Source: Proteus penneri
GTDB taxonomy: Bacteria; Pseudomonadota; Gammaproteobacteria; Enterobacterales; Enterobacteriaceae
Direction: 5' to 3'
DNA: 64,000 nucleotides
Assembly: GCF_003144535.1 (NCBI RefSeq)
Contig: NZ_PHFJ01000009.1
Span: 124,001-188,000 of the forward strand
Shown here: one piece after another, positions 50,458 to 58,987 of the stretch
Numbering within the stretch: position 1 is the stretch's first letter
Layout: every line of letters starts with the position of its first letter
Made by a program: the position numbers and the translations under genes
The notes under the pieces: model-generated
Told to the model about the DNA's origin: nothing
Databases searched by the model: none
What the model saw: only the letters and a program-made list of their open reading frames with translations

Positions 50458-51303
50458 TTATTGTCTGGCTAATCGACTGATTTTTGGAACAAACTCACAA
50501 TTACTACGCCAAGGATTGATATCTAATCCACCACGTCGCGTATATCTCGCATAAACAGTTAATGTTTCTGGCGTACATAATTGCATGATATCGTGAAAAA
50601 TTCGTTCAACACACTGTTCATGAAATTCATTGTGTTGCCTAAATGAAACTAAATAGCGTAGCAGTTTTTCACGGTTAATCTTTTTACCCTTATATTGAAT
50701 AGCGACTGATCCCCAATCTGGTTGATTGGTAATAAGGCAATTGGATTTTAACAGATGGCTGACAAGGGTTTCTTCAACCAGTGTATCGGTTGTCGATTCG
50801 TTTAACCATTGGACATCAAACTGATAATTATCAATTTCGATATCTTGTTCATCAATACACTCTCCAGCAAAATCGACAATAGGTTGTGATGTAAAATGCG
50901 AAAGTGGATAGATAGTCAAATTAACTTTGCCTTTAGCACAAGTTGTTAAATCGTTAAGTAAGGTTTTTTCGACGATATCCCAACTTTCAAAGCGAGTTTG
51001 ATTAAAACTATTGAGATATAATTTAAAACTTTTAGATTCAATAAGATTTTCAGTGGTTGCGTCTAATTCAACATGACCAATAGCAACTTGTGGTAAGCCT
51101 TTGCTATTAAGCCATGAGAGCTCATACATAGTCCAAATATCACCACCATGAAAAGGTAAATTTTCAGCAGTTAAAGAGAGTGAATCTCGATTTAGGCTAC
51201 GTGGTACACCTTGCAATAATCCGGCATCATATTGATCGTGATATTGAGTCTCTTTGCCGAGAGATAATGCTTCAAGAGATTTATCACCTTGATATAAAGA
51301 CAT
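50458..51303 (-). CDS. queF: NADPH-dependent 7-cyano-7-deazaguanine reductase
   Basis: Reduces preQ0 to preQ1 in queuosine synthesis. Bimodular long-type QueF: N-terminal motif [17 protein letters not shown]-terminal catalytic Cys in [16 protein letters not shown] and Glu in the FHEQCVERI segment. 281 residues against 282 in E. coli. Divergent from syd. Confidence 0.97.
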   Translation of the reverse strand: MSLYQGDKSLEALSLGKETQYHDQYDAGLLQGVPRSLNRDSLSLTAENLPFHGGDIWTMYELSWLNSKGLPQVAIGHVELDATTENLIESKSFKLYLNSFNQTRFESWDIVEKTLLNDLTTCAKGKVNLTIYPLSHFTSQPIVDFAGECIDEQDIEIDNYQFDVQWLNESTTDTLVEETLVSHLLKSNCLITNQPDWGSVAIQYKGKKINREKLLRYLVSFRQHNEFHEQCVERIFHDIMQLCTPETLTVYARYTRRGGLDINPWRSNCEFVPKISRLARQ

Positions 51304-51459
51304 AATTTACATCCTAACTTTAGCTGAAAATAAAAGAAGGTTAATTATACTATTGAAACATCAATAGTATATGAATGCTTTATTTTTGATGCTCTGAATT
51401 AGTGTCATAATCAGGTAATATAAAGGGAATTCTTATTTAAATAGATAAAACAGATAATC

Positions 51460-52011
51460 ATGACTGAAAACATCTCCTCTGAATTAAAAGCCTTTACGCA
51501 AAAGTATGTTGGTTTGTGGCAAGAAAAATCAGGTTTACCTCCTGCAAGTGAAGATCTTTATGGTGTTCCTTCTATTTGTATATCAAGAACAGGTGATGAG
51601 GTTGTTTACTGGTTACCGCAACCTTTTGTAGGAATAGATAAACTAGAAAAAATTGAAAAAGCAATGGGGATTATTATTCGCCCTGAATTGCATGATTACT
51701 TTACCACTCAGTATGCTGGTGATATGCAGGTTCGTTTTAGAGATATAGATTTCAGCTTGATCCAAGTGTGGAGCGAAGAAGATTTTATTCGCTTACAAGA
51801 AAACATTATTGGTCATTTGGTGACTCAAAAGCGTTTAAAACTTACACCCACATTGTTTATTGGCACTACAGATTCAGAAAATGAAATAATTTCCGTGTGT
51901 AATGTTTCCGGTGAAGTCATTCTTGAAACTTTCGGTAAAAAGAAAAGAGAAGTTTTAGCTGAAAATTTATCTCTCTTTTTATCGGAATTAGTCGCTGTAT
52001 ATAATGAGTGA
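51460..52011 (+). CDS. syd: SecY-interacting protein Syd
   Basis: Peripheral cytoplasmic protein that binds SecY and may check improperly assembled translocons. 183 residues, aligned with the Syd family from N- to C-terminus (segments YWLPQPFVGIDKLEKIE, VRFRDIDFSLIQVWSEEDF). Neighbours queF and yqcC support the call; the csrB control site begins 23 bp after its stop. Confidence 0.92.
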   Translation: MTENISSELKAFTQKYVGLWQEKSGLPPASEDLYGVPSICISRTGDEVVYWLPQPFVGIDKLEKIEKAMGIIIRPELHDYFTTQYAGDMQVRFRDIDFSLIQVWSEEDFIRLQENIIGHLVTQKRLKLTPTLFIGTTDSENEIISVCNVSGEVILETFGKKKREVLAENLSLFLSELVAVYNE

Positions 52012-52034
52012 TGTAGTCTATAAGCCTTTTTTCT

Positions 52035-52052
52035 TGTGAGATATATCTTACA
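52035..52052 (+). promoter_or_regulatory. UvrY/GacA-type binding palindrome upstream of csrB
   Basis: TGTGAGATATATCTTACA matches the 18-bp GacA/UvrY consensus TGTAAG-N6-CTTACA with one mismatch. Its centre lies about 170 bp before the proposed RNA start, the distance usual for csr/rsm genes. BarA-UvrY activation is inferred. Confidence 0.75.
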
Positions 52053-52216
52053 AAAAAAGCATGTGTTTTTTATTAAAAAACGTCACTAATAAAAATAAAA
52101 TTGATTTATTTAAGTAGAGCAATAAGTTATTAACTTATTGTCTTTATTTATAGTTATAGCTCTTTAATTACTTTTATTTTGTGGGTTGTTTAACTAATCA
52201 ATTATTGGCATTCTAC

Positions 52217-52410
52217 GTCCACCAACTAAGGGACTGTTTGGTGGCCGATAAAATATAGAGTGATCAAGGACACAGGAAATAGGATATTTCCATTAATGTT
52301 GATACGGACGTAATCTCAAGGATAGATAAAAACGGTCTTGCTTGGACGCATGTGTTGTACAGACAACTATTTTTCTTGTCTAAAAGGGGTTTCGGCTCCT
52401 TTTATTTTTT
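52217..52410 (+). ncRNA. csrB: CsrB-like CsrA-sequestering small RNA
   Basis: No open frame; seven GGA motifs in about 130 nt (52231, 52268, 52275, 52282, 52306, 52320, 52344). Several sit in hairpin loops: CCACCAA/TTGGTGG with AGGGA in the loop (52219-52244), GGAAATA-GGA-TATTTCC (52275-52291), and TAC-GGAC-GTA (about 52303-52312). It ends in a terminator. In E. coli csrB lies in the same syd-yqcC gap and on the same strand. At about 190 nt it is roughly half the E. coli length. The 5' end is approximate. Confidence 0.75.
52382..52410 (+). terminator. Terminator of the CsrB-like RNA
   Basis: AAAAGGGG (52382-52389), loop TTTCGG, CTCCTTTT (52396-52403; one wobble), then ATTTTTT. Confidence 0.85.
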
Positions 52411-52472
52411 ATTTGTTTTCTGCTATTCCATCCCAATGTTATCCTTATTCGTAAGTTTTATATAAGGAATAA

Positions 52473-52799
52473 ATGATGACACCAGAACAACGCATTTTAG
52501 CTAAATTGCTCTTGATTGAAGAAGAGATGAAGAATATTGAGCTATGGCAATTAGAATCTCCGACTGAACAAGCATTTGAAAGTGTTGAGCCTTTCTGTAT
52601 TGATACAATGAGTGCTCATGAATGGTTACAGTGGGTATTAATTCCAAAATTGTCATCGATGATTGAAAATGAAATGCCATTACCGAATGCATTTGCAATC
52701 GCACCTTATTACGAAGAAGCATTTAAAGAAGATAAGAGTCGAGATGTTACTGATTTACTCAATCATTTGCGTGAACTTGACGCAATGTTTAAATCATAA
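52473..52799 (+). CDS. yqcC: YqcC family protein
   Basis: 108-residue soluble protein of the YqcC family (DUF446), function unknown. Family segments EWLQWVLIPKL and LPNAFAIAPYYEEAF are present. Two adjacent ATGs (52473, 52476) are possible starts; AAGGAA lies upstream. truC begins 8 bp after its stop, so they are co-transcribed as in E. coli. Confidence 0.93.
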   Translation: MMTPEQRILAKLLLIEEEMKNIELWQLESPTEQAFESVEPFCIDTMSAHEWLQWVLIPKLSSMIENEMPLPNAFAIAPYYEEAFKEDKSRDVTDLLNHLRELDAMFKS

Positions 52800-52807
52800 G
52801 GCCGACA

Positions 52808-53572
52808 ATGCTAGATATTATTTATCAAGATGAATATCTTGTTGCGGTGAATAAACCTGCGGGCTGGCTTGTTCACCGTAGTTGGTTAGATAGACATGAA
52901 ACAGTGTTTGTAATGCAGACACTAAGAGATCAAATAGGGCAACATGTTTTCCCCGTGCATCGTCTAGATAGACCTACATCAGGTGTTCTATTGATGGCGC
53001 TTTCTTCTGATGTCGCTAGGGCGCTATCTCAATCTTTTGAACAACATAAAACAGAAAAAATTTACCATGCCGTTGTCAGAGGGTATGTTGAAGAAGCGCT
53101 AGTGATTGATAGCCCTTTAGTGGAGGAGTTAGATAAAATTGCAGATAAATTTGCAACTCAACCTCCACAAATTCAAGAATGTGTAACACATTGCCAGCCA
53201 TTAGGAACTGTTGAAAAAGAGGTTGCGATTGGGTGCTATCCTACATCTCGATTTAGTTTATTAGAATTGCGTCCTGAAACAGGTCGTAAGCATCAATTAC
53301 GTCGCCATATGTCTCATATTCGCCATCCAATTATCGGTGATACCGCTCATGGTGATTTACGTCAAAACCGTGGAGTTGTAAATTATTTTCAATCTCATCG
53401 CTTGATGTTACATGCAAGCCATCTAAACTTAATTCATCCAATCACATTGCAACCACTTAACTTAACAGCTAAATGGGATCTGCCTTGGCAACACCTTATT
53501 AATCAATTTGGTTGGCGTGGATTAAGACCTGAATTGGAGCAGTATGGTGAAGATTTAGCTCATCATTTTTAA
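52808..53572 (+). CDS. truC: tRNA pseudouridine-65 synthase TruC
   Basis: Forms pseudouridine 65 in the T stem of some tRNAs. RluA-family fold with the catalytic Asp in HRLDRPTSGVLLMAL and the C-terminal GRKHQLRRHMSHI motif. 254 residues. In E. coli yqcA follows directly; here ptsG and an orphan gene lie in between. Confidence 0.96.
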   Translation: MLDIIYQDEYLVAVNKPAGWLVHRSWLDRHETVFVMQTLRDQIGQHVFPVHRLDRPTSGVLLMALSSDVARALSQSFEQHKTEKIYHAVVRGYVEEALVIDSPLVEELDKIADKFATQPPQIQECVTHCQPLGTVEKEVAIGCYPTSRFSLLELRPETGRKHQLRRHMSHIRHPIIGDTAHGDLRQNRGVVNYFQSHRLMLHASHLNLIHPITLQPLNLTAKWDLPWQHLINQFGWRGLRPELEQYGEDLAHHF

Positions 53573-53716
53573 TTCCTTTCTTATTTTAAATATTACTTTC
53601 AATATGTGACTATCAAGGCTTTTTTACTTAAGTCTTGATGGTTTGCGCAAATTTATAATCTATTTTAACTATTTGTAAAATAGATTATTTTATTAATTGA
53701 TCTGAGCACATGTTTG

Positions 53717-53738
53717 AAACGTGACAGCTATCATGTAT
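53717..53738 (+). promoter_or_regulatory. CRP-cAMP site of ptsG
   Basis: AAACGTGACAGCTATCATGT and two further bases fit the AAATGTGA-N6-TCACATTT consensus well (GTGA-N6-TCA core). Its centre is about 41.5 bp upstream of the expected start near 53769, the class II activator position. Confidence 0.65.
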
Positions 53739-53748
53739 TCATTAAGCG

Positions 53749-53773
53749 ATTTATTTTATGATGTAAAATAAAT
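53749..53773 (+). promoter_or_regulatory. Mlc-type operator overlapping the ptsG -10 box
   Basis: ATTTATTTTA, a 5-bp spacer and TAAAATAAAT form a perfect 10-bp inverted repeat closely resembling E. coli Mlc operators. The -10 candidate TATGAT (53757-53762) lies inside, so bound repressor would block RNA polymerase. Confidence 0.65.
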
Positions 53774-53873
53774 AAGGCTTATCATTAGATAAGTTTATGA
53801 AATAAAACCCACACTACTTTAAACAAATAAAAACTTACAACATATAAAAACCCACATTCCGGGAGTCTGCTTG

Positions 53874-55319
53874 ATGTTTAAAAACCTATTTGTTGTTTTA
53901 CAAAAAATCGGAAAGTCCTTGATGTTACCGGTATCTGTGCTGCCTATCGCCGGTATTTTATTAGGGGTTGGTTCCGCTGATCTTTCATGGATCCCTTCTT
54001 CTGTTTCTCAAGTTATGGCAGAAGCTGGTGGTTCGGTTTTCTCTAATATGCCACTTATTTTTGCGATTGGTGTTGCGTTAGGTTTTACCAATAATGATGG
54101 GGTATCAGCACTAGCCTCTGTTGTGGCTTATGGCATTATGTCAAAAACTATGCTGGTAGTGGCCCCTTGGGTATTAGGTTTATCACCTGATAGTGTTGAA
54201 ATACAACGTTTAACTGATACGGGGGTACTCGGTGGTATCATTGCGGGTATTATTGCCGCATCAATGTTTAACCGCTTTTATCGTATTAAACTTCCTGAGT
54301 ATTTAGGTTTCTTTGCAGGTAAACGCTTTGTCCCTATTATTTCTGGTCTGATTGCGATTTTTGTGGGTATTCTTCTATCCTTTATTTGGCCACCTATCGG
54401 TACAGCTATCCAACGTTTTTCTGAGTGGGCTGCCTATCAAAACCCAGCAGTTGCTTTCGGTATTTATGGTGTTGTTGAGCGTGCATTGGTGCCGTTTGGT
54501 TTGCACCATATCTGGAATGTACCGTTCCAAATGCAAGTGGGTGAATATGTAAATAGTGCAGGACAAGTATTCCATGGCGATATTCCTCGCTATATGGCAG
54601 GAGACCCTACTGCGGGTATGTTGTCAGGTGGCTTTTTATTTAAGATGTTTGGTTTGCCTGCAGCAGCTATTGCGATATGGCATTCAGCTCGTCCTGAGAA
54701 TCGTGTAAAAGTGGGCGGTATCATGATTTCTGCGGCATTAACTGCCTTCTTAACAGGGATCACAGAACCTATCGAATTCTCATTTATGTTCGTCGCACCT
54801 ATTCTTTATGTTATTCACGCCATTTTAGCTGGCTTAGCATTTGTTATTTGTATTCTGTTAGGTATGCGTGATGGGACGAGTTTCTCTCATGGCTTAATTG
54901 ACTTTATCGTATTAAGCGGTAACAGCAGTAAGCTGTACCTGTTCCCAATTATTGGCATACTTTATGCGATAACTTATTACTCTATTTTCCGTTTCTTAAT
55001 CGTGAAACTAAACCTGAAAACTCCAGGTCGCGAAGTTGAAGATAAAAATGCAAAACAAGCTGATAAGAGTGCAATGGGGCAATCTTTAGTCGCTGCGTTT
55101 GGTGGCAAAGACAATATCAGTAGCTTAGATGCTTGTATTACTCGTTTACGTATTGGCGTTAAAGAAATTGAAAAAGTCGATCGTGATGAGTTGAAAAGAT
55201 TAGGTGCTGCTGGTGTTGTGGTTGTTGGCTCGGGTATTCAAGCGATATTTGGCCCTAAATCAGATAATTTAAAAACTGAAATGGATGAATATATAAGGTC
55301 TTTGGATTCTGGTGAGTGA
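53874..55319 (+). CDS. ptsG: Glucose-specific PTS enzyme IICB
   Basis: Imports and phosphorylates glucose; phosphate passes from EIIA-Glc to C421 of the IIB domain. The IIC domain (about 1-385, hydrophobic helices) includes the substrate-binding segments [12 protein letters not shown] and [12 protein letters not shown]; the IIB domain has LDACITRLR with C421, the same number as in E. coli. 481 residues from ATG 53874, which follows GGGAG; a TTG one codon earlier is less likely. The leader segment CCCACATTCCGGGAG resembles the part of E. coli ptsG mRNA bound by SgrS. A perfect terminator follows. The locus is not the E. coli one. Confidence 0.95.
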   Translation: MFKNLFVVLQKIGKSLMLPVSVLPIAGILLGVGSADLSWIPSSVSQVMAEAGGSVFSNMPLIFAIGVALGFTNNDGVSALASVVAYGIMSKTMLVVAPWVLGLSPDSVEIQRLTDTGVLGGIIAGIIAASMFNRFYRIKLPEYLGFFAGKRFVPIISGLIAIFVGILLSFIWPPIGTAIQRFSEWAAYQNPAVAFGIYGVVERALVPFGLHHIWNVPFQMQVGEYVNSAGQVFHGDIPRYMAGDPTAGMLSGGFLFKMFGLPAAAIAIWHSARPENRVKVGGIMISAALTAFLTGITEPIEFSFMFVAPILYVIHAILAGLAFVICILLGMRDGTSFSHGLIDFIVLSGNSSKLYLFPIIGILYAITYYSIFRFLIVKLNLKTPGREVEDKNAKQADKSAMGQSLVAAFGGKDNISSLDACITRLRIGVKEIEKVDRDELKRLGAAGVVVVGSGIQAIFGPKSDNLKTEMDEYIRSLDSGE

Positions 55320-55340
55320 TAAATAGTAGTATTTAATTAA

Positions 55341-55382
55341 AAAAACACGCTTAAATTTATTTATTATTAAGCGTGTTTTTTT
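55341..55382 (+). terminator. Terminator after ptsG
   Basis: AAAAACACGCTTAA (55341-55354) pairs with TTAAGCGTGTTTTT (55367-55380), with a T run beyond. It separates ptsG from the orphan gene. Confidence 0.88.
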
Positions 55383-55481
55383 ATATCATAGCGCATATGA
55401 ATTAAACTCTTTTTTGAAATTATTATCTGCTATTCAGTAGTATTATGCTTGTAATATTATAATTGAATGTGAGTAATAATA

Positions 55482-56990
55482 ATGGAAGTATATTTCAACA
55501 AGTTAGCAAATGTTTTACCTGCAAATGATAAAAGAGAGAATGTGATATTTTTACTCTCTGAAAAAATAGCTAATTGTTCAAACTCATTATCTAATGATAG
55601 TTTTTTTATTTTAAAAGATGAAATTAATAACGTTTATGTTGATAAGAATTTTCTCACTGAAATAAAAAATGAATTAACTGATGTAATTAATGAGTATATA
55701 AAAGATAATCCTCATTATTTAAATAAAATTAATAAAGCTAATAATGAATGCGGTAATGTTTTTTTATATAGGAAAAATATTAATTGTCTTACAGTTAAAA
55801 ACCTTAGCTCATTAGATACTGCAAAAAAAATTATTGAAGCTATAATTATAGAAACAAACTCTTCTTCTCTGAAAGAAAAACTTTTTAATAAAGATAATAA
55901 TCCAGCTGTTAATTTATTTTTTGAAAAGAAGCCTTTTCATAAATTCAAGATAAAATCTATTGGTGATTTAATTAAAAAAATAGAAAATAAAACAATAGGG
56001 TTAAATCCCGGGTGTGATCTACCTTTTATAATAGGTAAGAAAGAATATATGTTTGTTAAGTTAGGCAATATAGAAGCTGCTAATAATCAAGTTAAATTAG
56101 AAAATGAAGACAACGATGATAATAATATTGAAACTAATTTTAATAAATTATTAAATAAAGAAAATATTAAAATTAAATTTACTAAATTTGAAATATTGTT
56201 TAATTTTTTTAATGAAAATATTGATAAATTATATGATGTAATAAATATATATTATAAATGTGTAAGTCTTAATAATGCTAATAGTACCTTTAATTTTATT
56301 AAGGATGATGGTTCACTTGAAAGTTTTTATAAAATCATTAATGAAAAAGATGATGGAGAATATATAAGAAAATACTTAAACTATTATAATGAATTTAATG
56401 AGGCACATAAAGCACTTAATATTTTTCATCAAGATTGTCTTAATTTATTTAAAGAGGGAAATTTAGAAAAAATTGACATTAATAAATTAGTAGAAATGAC
56501 AAAAAAGGTGGAGTCTAATACAGATTCTATAAGTATTGAGTTGAAATCACTAGAACATTTTTATAATGAGTGTGAAGAGTATGAAAATAAAATAATGGAT
56601 GCTGCTTCTAGTTTTATAAAAAAAGGAAAAAATCCCTCTTGTTCTTTAATGACATTAATTAAATTAAAAACAGATAAATGCGAAGATTTATTGAAGAGTT
56701 TTATTAGAAGAGAAGAAACTGGTTTTTTATCTAGAGTCTATAAATTTTTCTTTCCTAAGAAGCATAATGATTCCATTAAACTGTTAAATAAAAATCTAGA
56801 TAAAGTGAGGGAAATATTAATTTATATTAATTTATATGATGCTGATTCGAGTCACTCTTTTTTAAAGAATAATATTATTAATATAATAACTACCACATTA
56901 TCTGAAATAGAAATTCCTAGAACTTTATTAAATTATTTATATGGTGAAAATAAAAAATGGGATAACTTTAAACGTTCTCTATTTAATTAG
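55482..56990 (+). CDS. Uncharacterised 502-residue protein, A+T-rich orphan gene
   Basis: I do not recognise this protein. It is extremely A+T rich (some 60-base lines below 10% G+C), unlike the flanking ptsG and yqcA, and its composition is dominated by N, K, I, D and E. No signal peptide or membrane helix stands out; the sequence is mostly predicted helical with possible coiled coil around residues 290-370, and an odd aromatic-basic patch KFFFPKKHN near residue 415. A weak GTGAG site precedes ATG 55482. It has no operon partner: ptsG is terminated before it and yqcA starts 92 bp after it. Base composition and lack of recognisable family suggest recent transfer. An effector, toxin or phage-defence role is conceivable but unsupported. 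Confidence 0.8.
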   Translation: MEVYFNKLANVLPANDKRENVIFLLSEKIANCSNSLSNDSFFILKDEINNVYVDKNFLTEIKNELTDVINEYIKDNPHYLNKINKANNECGNVFLYRKNINCLTVKNLSSLDTAKKIIEAIIIETNSSSLKEKLFNKDNNPAVNLFFEKKPFHKFKIKSIGDLIKKIENKTIGLNPGCDLPFIIGKKEYMFVKLGNIEAANNQVKLENEDNDDNNIETNFNKLLNKENIKIKFTKFEILFNFFNENIDKLYDVINIYYKCVSLNNANSTFNFIKDDGSLESFYKIINEKDDGEYIRKYLNYYNEFNEAHKALNIFHQDCLNLFKEGNLEKIDINKLVEMTKKVESNTDSISIELKSLEHFYNECEEYENKIMDAASSFIKKGKNPSCSLMTLIKLKTDKCEDLLKSFIRREETGFLSRVYKFFFPKKHNDSIKLLNKNLDKVREILIYINLYDADSSHSFLKNNIINIITTTLSEIEIPRTLLNYLYGENKKWDNFKRSLFN

Positions 56991-57082
56991 TTGATAATTT
57001 AATTTTCTTGAGAATAAAACTGAATTCTTATATGTTATCTGAGGTTATCGATATTTTTACAATATAAATTGGATAAAGCATT

Positions 57083-57526
57083 ATGGCTAAAATCGGCATT
57101 TTTGTAGGTACAGTTTATGGTAATGCATTAGCAGTAGCTGAAGAGGCGCAGCGTATTTTGCTTGAGCATAAACATCAAGCCAATATTTATGAAGAGGGTA
57201 CACTTGCTGATTGGGAAAAATATTCGACAGTACTTGTGATAACATCGAGTACAGGGCAAGGGGATTTACCTGATACTATTGCTCCGCTATTTCATGAACT
57301 ACGTGATAATGTTGGATATCAGCCAAATCTAAGTTATGGCTTGATTGCCTTAGGTGATAGTAGTTATGACTCTTTTTGTGGTGCAGGAATGCAATTTGAT
57401 GAGTTGTTACAAGAGCACCAAGCAAAACGTATCGGCGAAATATTAAAAATAGATGGTATGGATGTCGCAGAGCCAGAAGTATTTGCAATTGATTGGCTTG
57501 AAAACTGGGTTAACCTACTAGATTAA
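57083..57526 (+). CDS. yqcA: Flavodoxin-like protein YqcA
   Basis: 147-residue flavodoxin/MioC family protein that should bind FMN; electron-transfer role, partner unknown. The phosphate-binding loop FVGTVYGNALAVAEE and the flavin loops SSTGQGDLPD and LGDSSYDSFCGAG are clear. In E. coli it directly follows truC; here it is displaced by about 3.5 kb. Confidence 0.95.
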   Translation: MAKIGIFVGTVYGNALAVAEEAQRILLEHKHQANIYEEGTLADWEKYSTVLVITSSTGQGDLPDTIAPLFHELRDNVGYQPNLSYGLIALGDSSYDSFCGAGMQFDELLQEHQAKRIGEILKIDGMDVAEPEVFAIDWLENWVNLLD

Positions 57527-57584
57527 TTAGAAAATAATCTAATTTTTAATTAGTTGATAAAATAATGAGTTCTATCCTGTATTT

Positions 57585-57632
57585 AAAACACCGCTTGTTT
57601 CTGTTTTATACAGTAACTAAGCGGTGTTTTTC
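57585..57632. terminator. Bidirectional terminator between yqcA and yaeH
   Basis: AAAACACCGCTT (57585-57596) and AAGCGGTGTTTT (57619-57630) form a perfect 12-bp stem with A and T runs outside; a second small stem (CTGT/ACAG) fits in the loop. Confidence 0.88.
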
Positions 57633-57671
57633 TATAAAACTGACATAAATAACAGCTAAAAGAGTTTGTTA

Positions 57672-58058
57672 TTAACGGCGAGTCAGTTTTTCTAAGTCAG
57701 CTTCAATTTCAGCAATTTTATTTGCAACAACATGTTCAAGGTGGCGTAAGTCGTCTAGGATTTTATGTTTTAAATCGACTTCTACTTGATCTTGTTGACA
57801 AATTTGATCTAATTCTTCAATAACATAACGTAAGTTAGTATTGATTTCATTGACTTCTTTAAAGCCTTGTCCTGATTGACCATCAGAAATCGTTTTACGT
57901 TGGCGTGGATATTTAAACTTTACGCTTTTTGCAAAGAATTCACCTTTATCTTTGCGAAAATAGATTTTTAAAATATCGTTATTAGCTTCTTGGCGTAGAG
58001 TATAGCGGTCAATATCTTCAGGATGCGGGATCCCTAAATTTTTTAAATTATCGTACAT
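57672..58058 (-). CDS. yaeH: UPF0325 protein YaeH
   Basis: 128-residue conserved protein of unknown function. Family segments [34 protein letters not shown] and [24 protein letters not shown] are nearly identical to E. coli YaeH. The C-terminal half is likely coiled coil. It lies downstream of dapD, as in E. coli. Confidence 0.95.
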   Translation of the reverse strand: MYDNLKNLGIPHPEDIDRYTLRQEANNDILKIYFRKDKGEFFAKSVKFKYPRQRKTISDGQSGQGFKEVNEINTNLRYVIEELDQICQQDQVEVDLKHKILDDLRHLEHVVANKIAEIEADLEKLTRR

Positions 58059-58128
58059 ATATTGGCACCTGATAGAAAGATGAGTGAAAGAATAGCGAAC
58101 AGAATTAATTCTATCCGCTGTTCTTATA

Positions 58129-58953
58129 TTAGTCGATAGTTCTTAACAATTCATTAATACCAACTTTTCCACGCGTTTTTGCGTCAACTTTTTTCACGAT
58201 CACGGCACAGTAAAGGCTGTAGCTTCCATCTTTAGAGGGTAAATTGCCCGACACAACAACAGAGCCCGCAGGGACTCGGCCATAATGTACTTCGCCTGTT
58301 TCTCGGTCATAAATCTTGGTACTTTGACCAATATAAACCCCCATTGAAATAACGGCACCTTCTTCAACAATAACACCCTCAACAATTTCAGAGCGAGCAC
58401 CGATAAAGCAGTTATCTTCAATAATGGTTGGGTTTGCTTGTAGTGGTTCTAAAACACCACCAATTCCTACACCACCAGAGAGATGAACATTTTTTCCGAT
58501 CTGAGCACATGAACCTACGGTTGCCCATGTATCAACCATGCTACCTTCATCAACGTAAGCACCAATATTGACATAAGATGGCATTAAAACAGTGTTACGA
58601 GCGATATAAGCCCCTTGTCTAACAGCTGCGGGTGGAACAACACGAAAACCTTCTTTTTCAAAACGTGCTTGGTCATAATCAGCGAATTTCATCGGCACTT
58701 TGTCAAAATAACGGCTTTCACTGCCATTAATGACTTGATTATGGTTGATGCGAAAAGAGAGCAGAACGGCTTTTTTTAACCATTGATGAGTCACCCACTG
58801 ACCGTTAATTTTTTCCGCGACACGCAGTTTCCCGCTGTCTAGCAGTGCAATAACGCTATTAATGGCATCACGAATATGAGGCTCAACGTTGTTTGGAGTG
58901 AGATCAGCACGATGTTCGAAGGCGTTATCAATAATAGATTGTAATGCTTGCAT
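58129..58953 (-). CDS. dapD: Tetrahydrodipicolinate N-succinyltransferase
   Basis: Succinyl-CoA-dependent step of lysine and diaminopimelate synthesis. Left-handed beta-helix of hexapeptide repeats (about residues 100-250, e.g. [20 protein letters not shown] and [19 protein letters not shown]). 274 residues. Its start lies 35 bp after the glnD stop, on the same strand. Confidence 0.97.
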   Translation of the reverse strand: MQALQSIIDNAFEHRADLTPNNVEPHIRDAINSVIALLDSGKLRVAEKINGQWVTHQWLKKAVLLSFRINHNQVINGSESRYFDKVPMKFADYDQARFEKEGFRVVPPAAVRQGAYIARNTVLMPSYVNIGAYVDEGSMVDTWATVGSCAQIGKNVHLSGGVGIGGVLEPLQANPTIIEDNCFIGARSEIVEGVIVEEGAVISMGVYIGQSTKIYDRETGEVHYGRVPAGSVVVSGNLPSKDGSYSLYCAVIVKKVDAKTRGKVGINELLRTID

Positions 58954-58987
58954 TAATAGTATTTCCTATATGTATTGTCGTGGGTTC

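Noticed and set aside
53612-53639. ATCAAG/CTTGAT hairpin after truC as a terminator
   Set aside because: The stem is only six pairs with a long loop and no U run at its 3' side.
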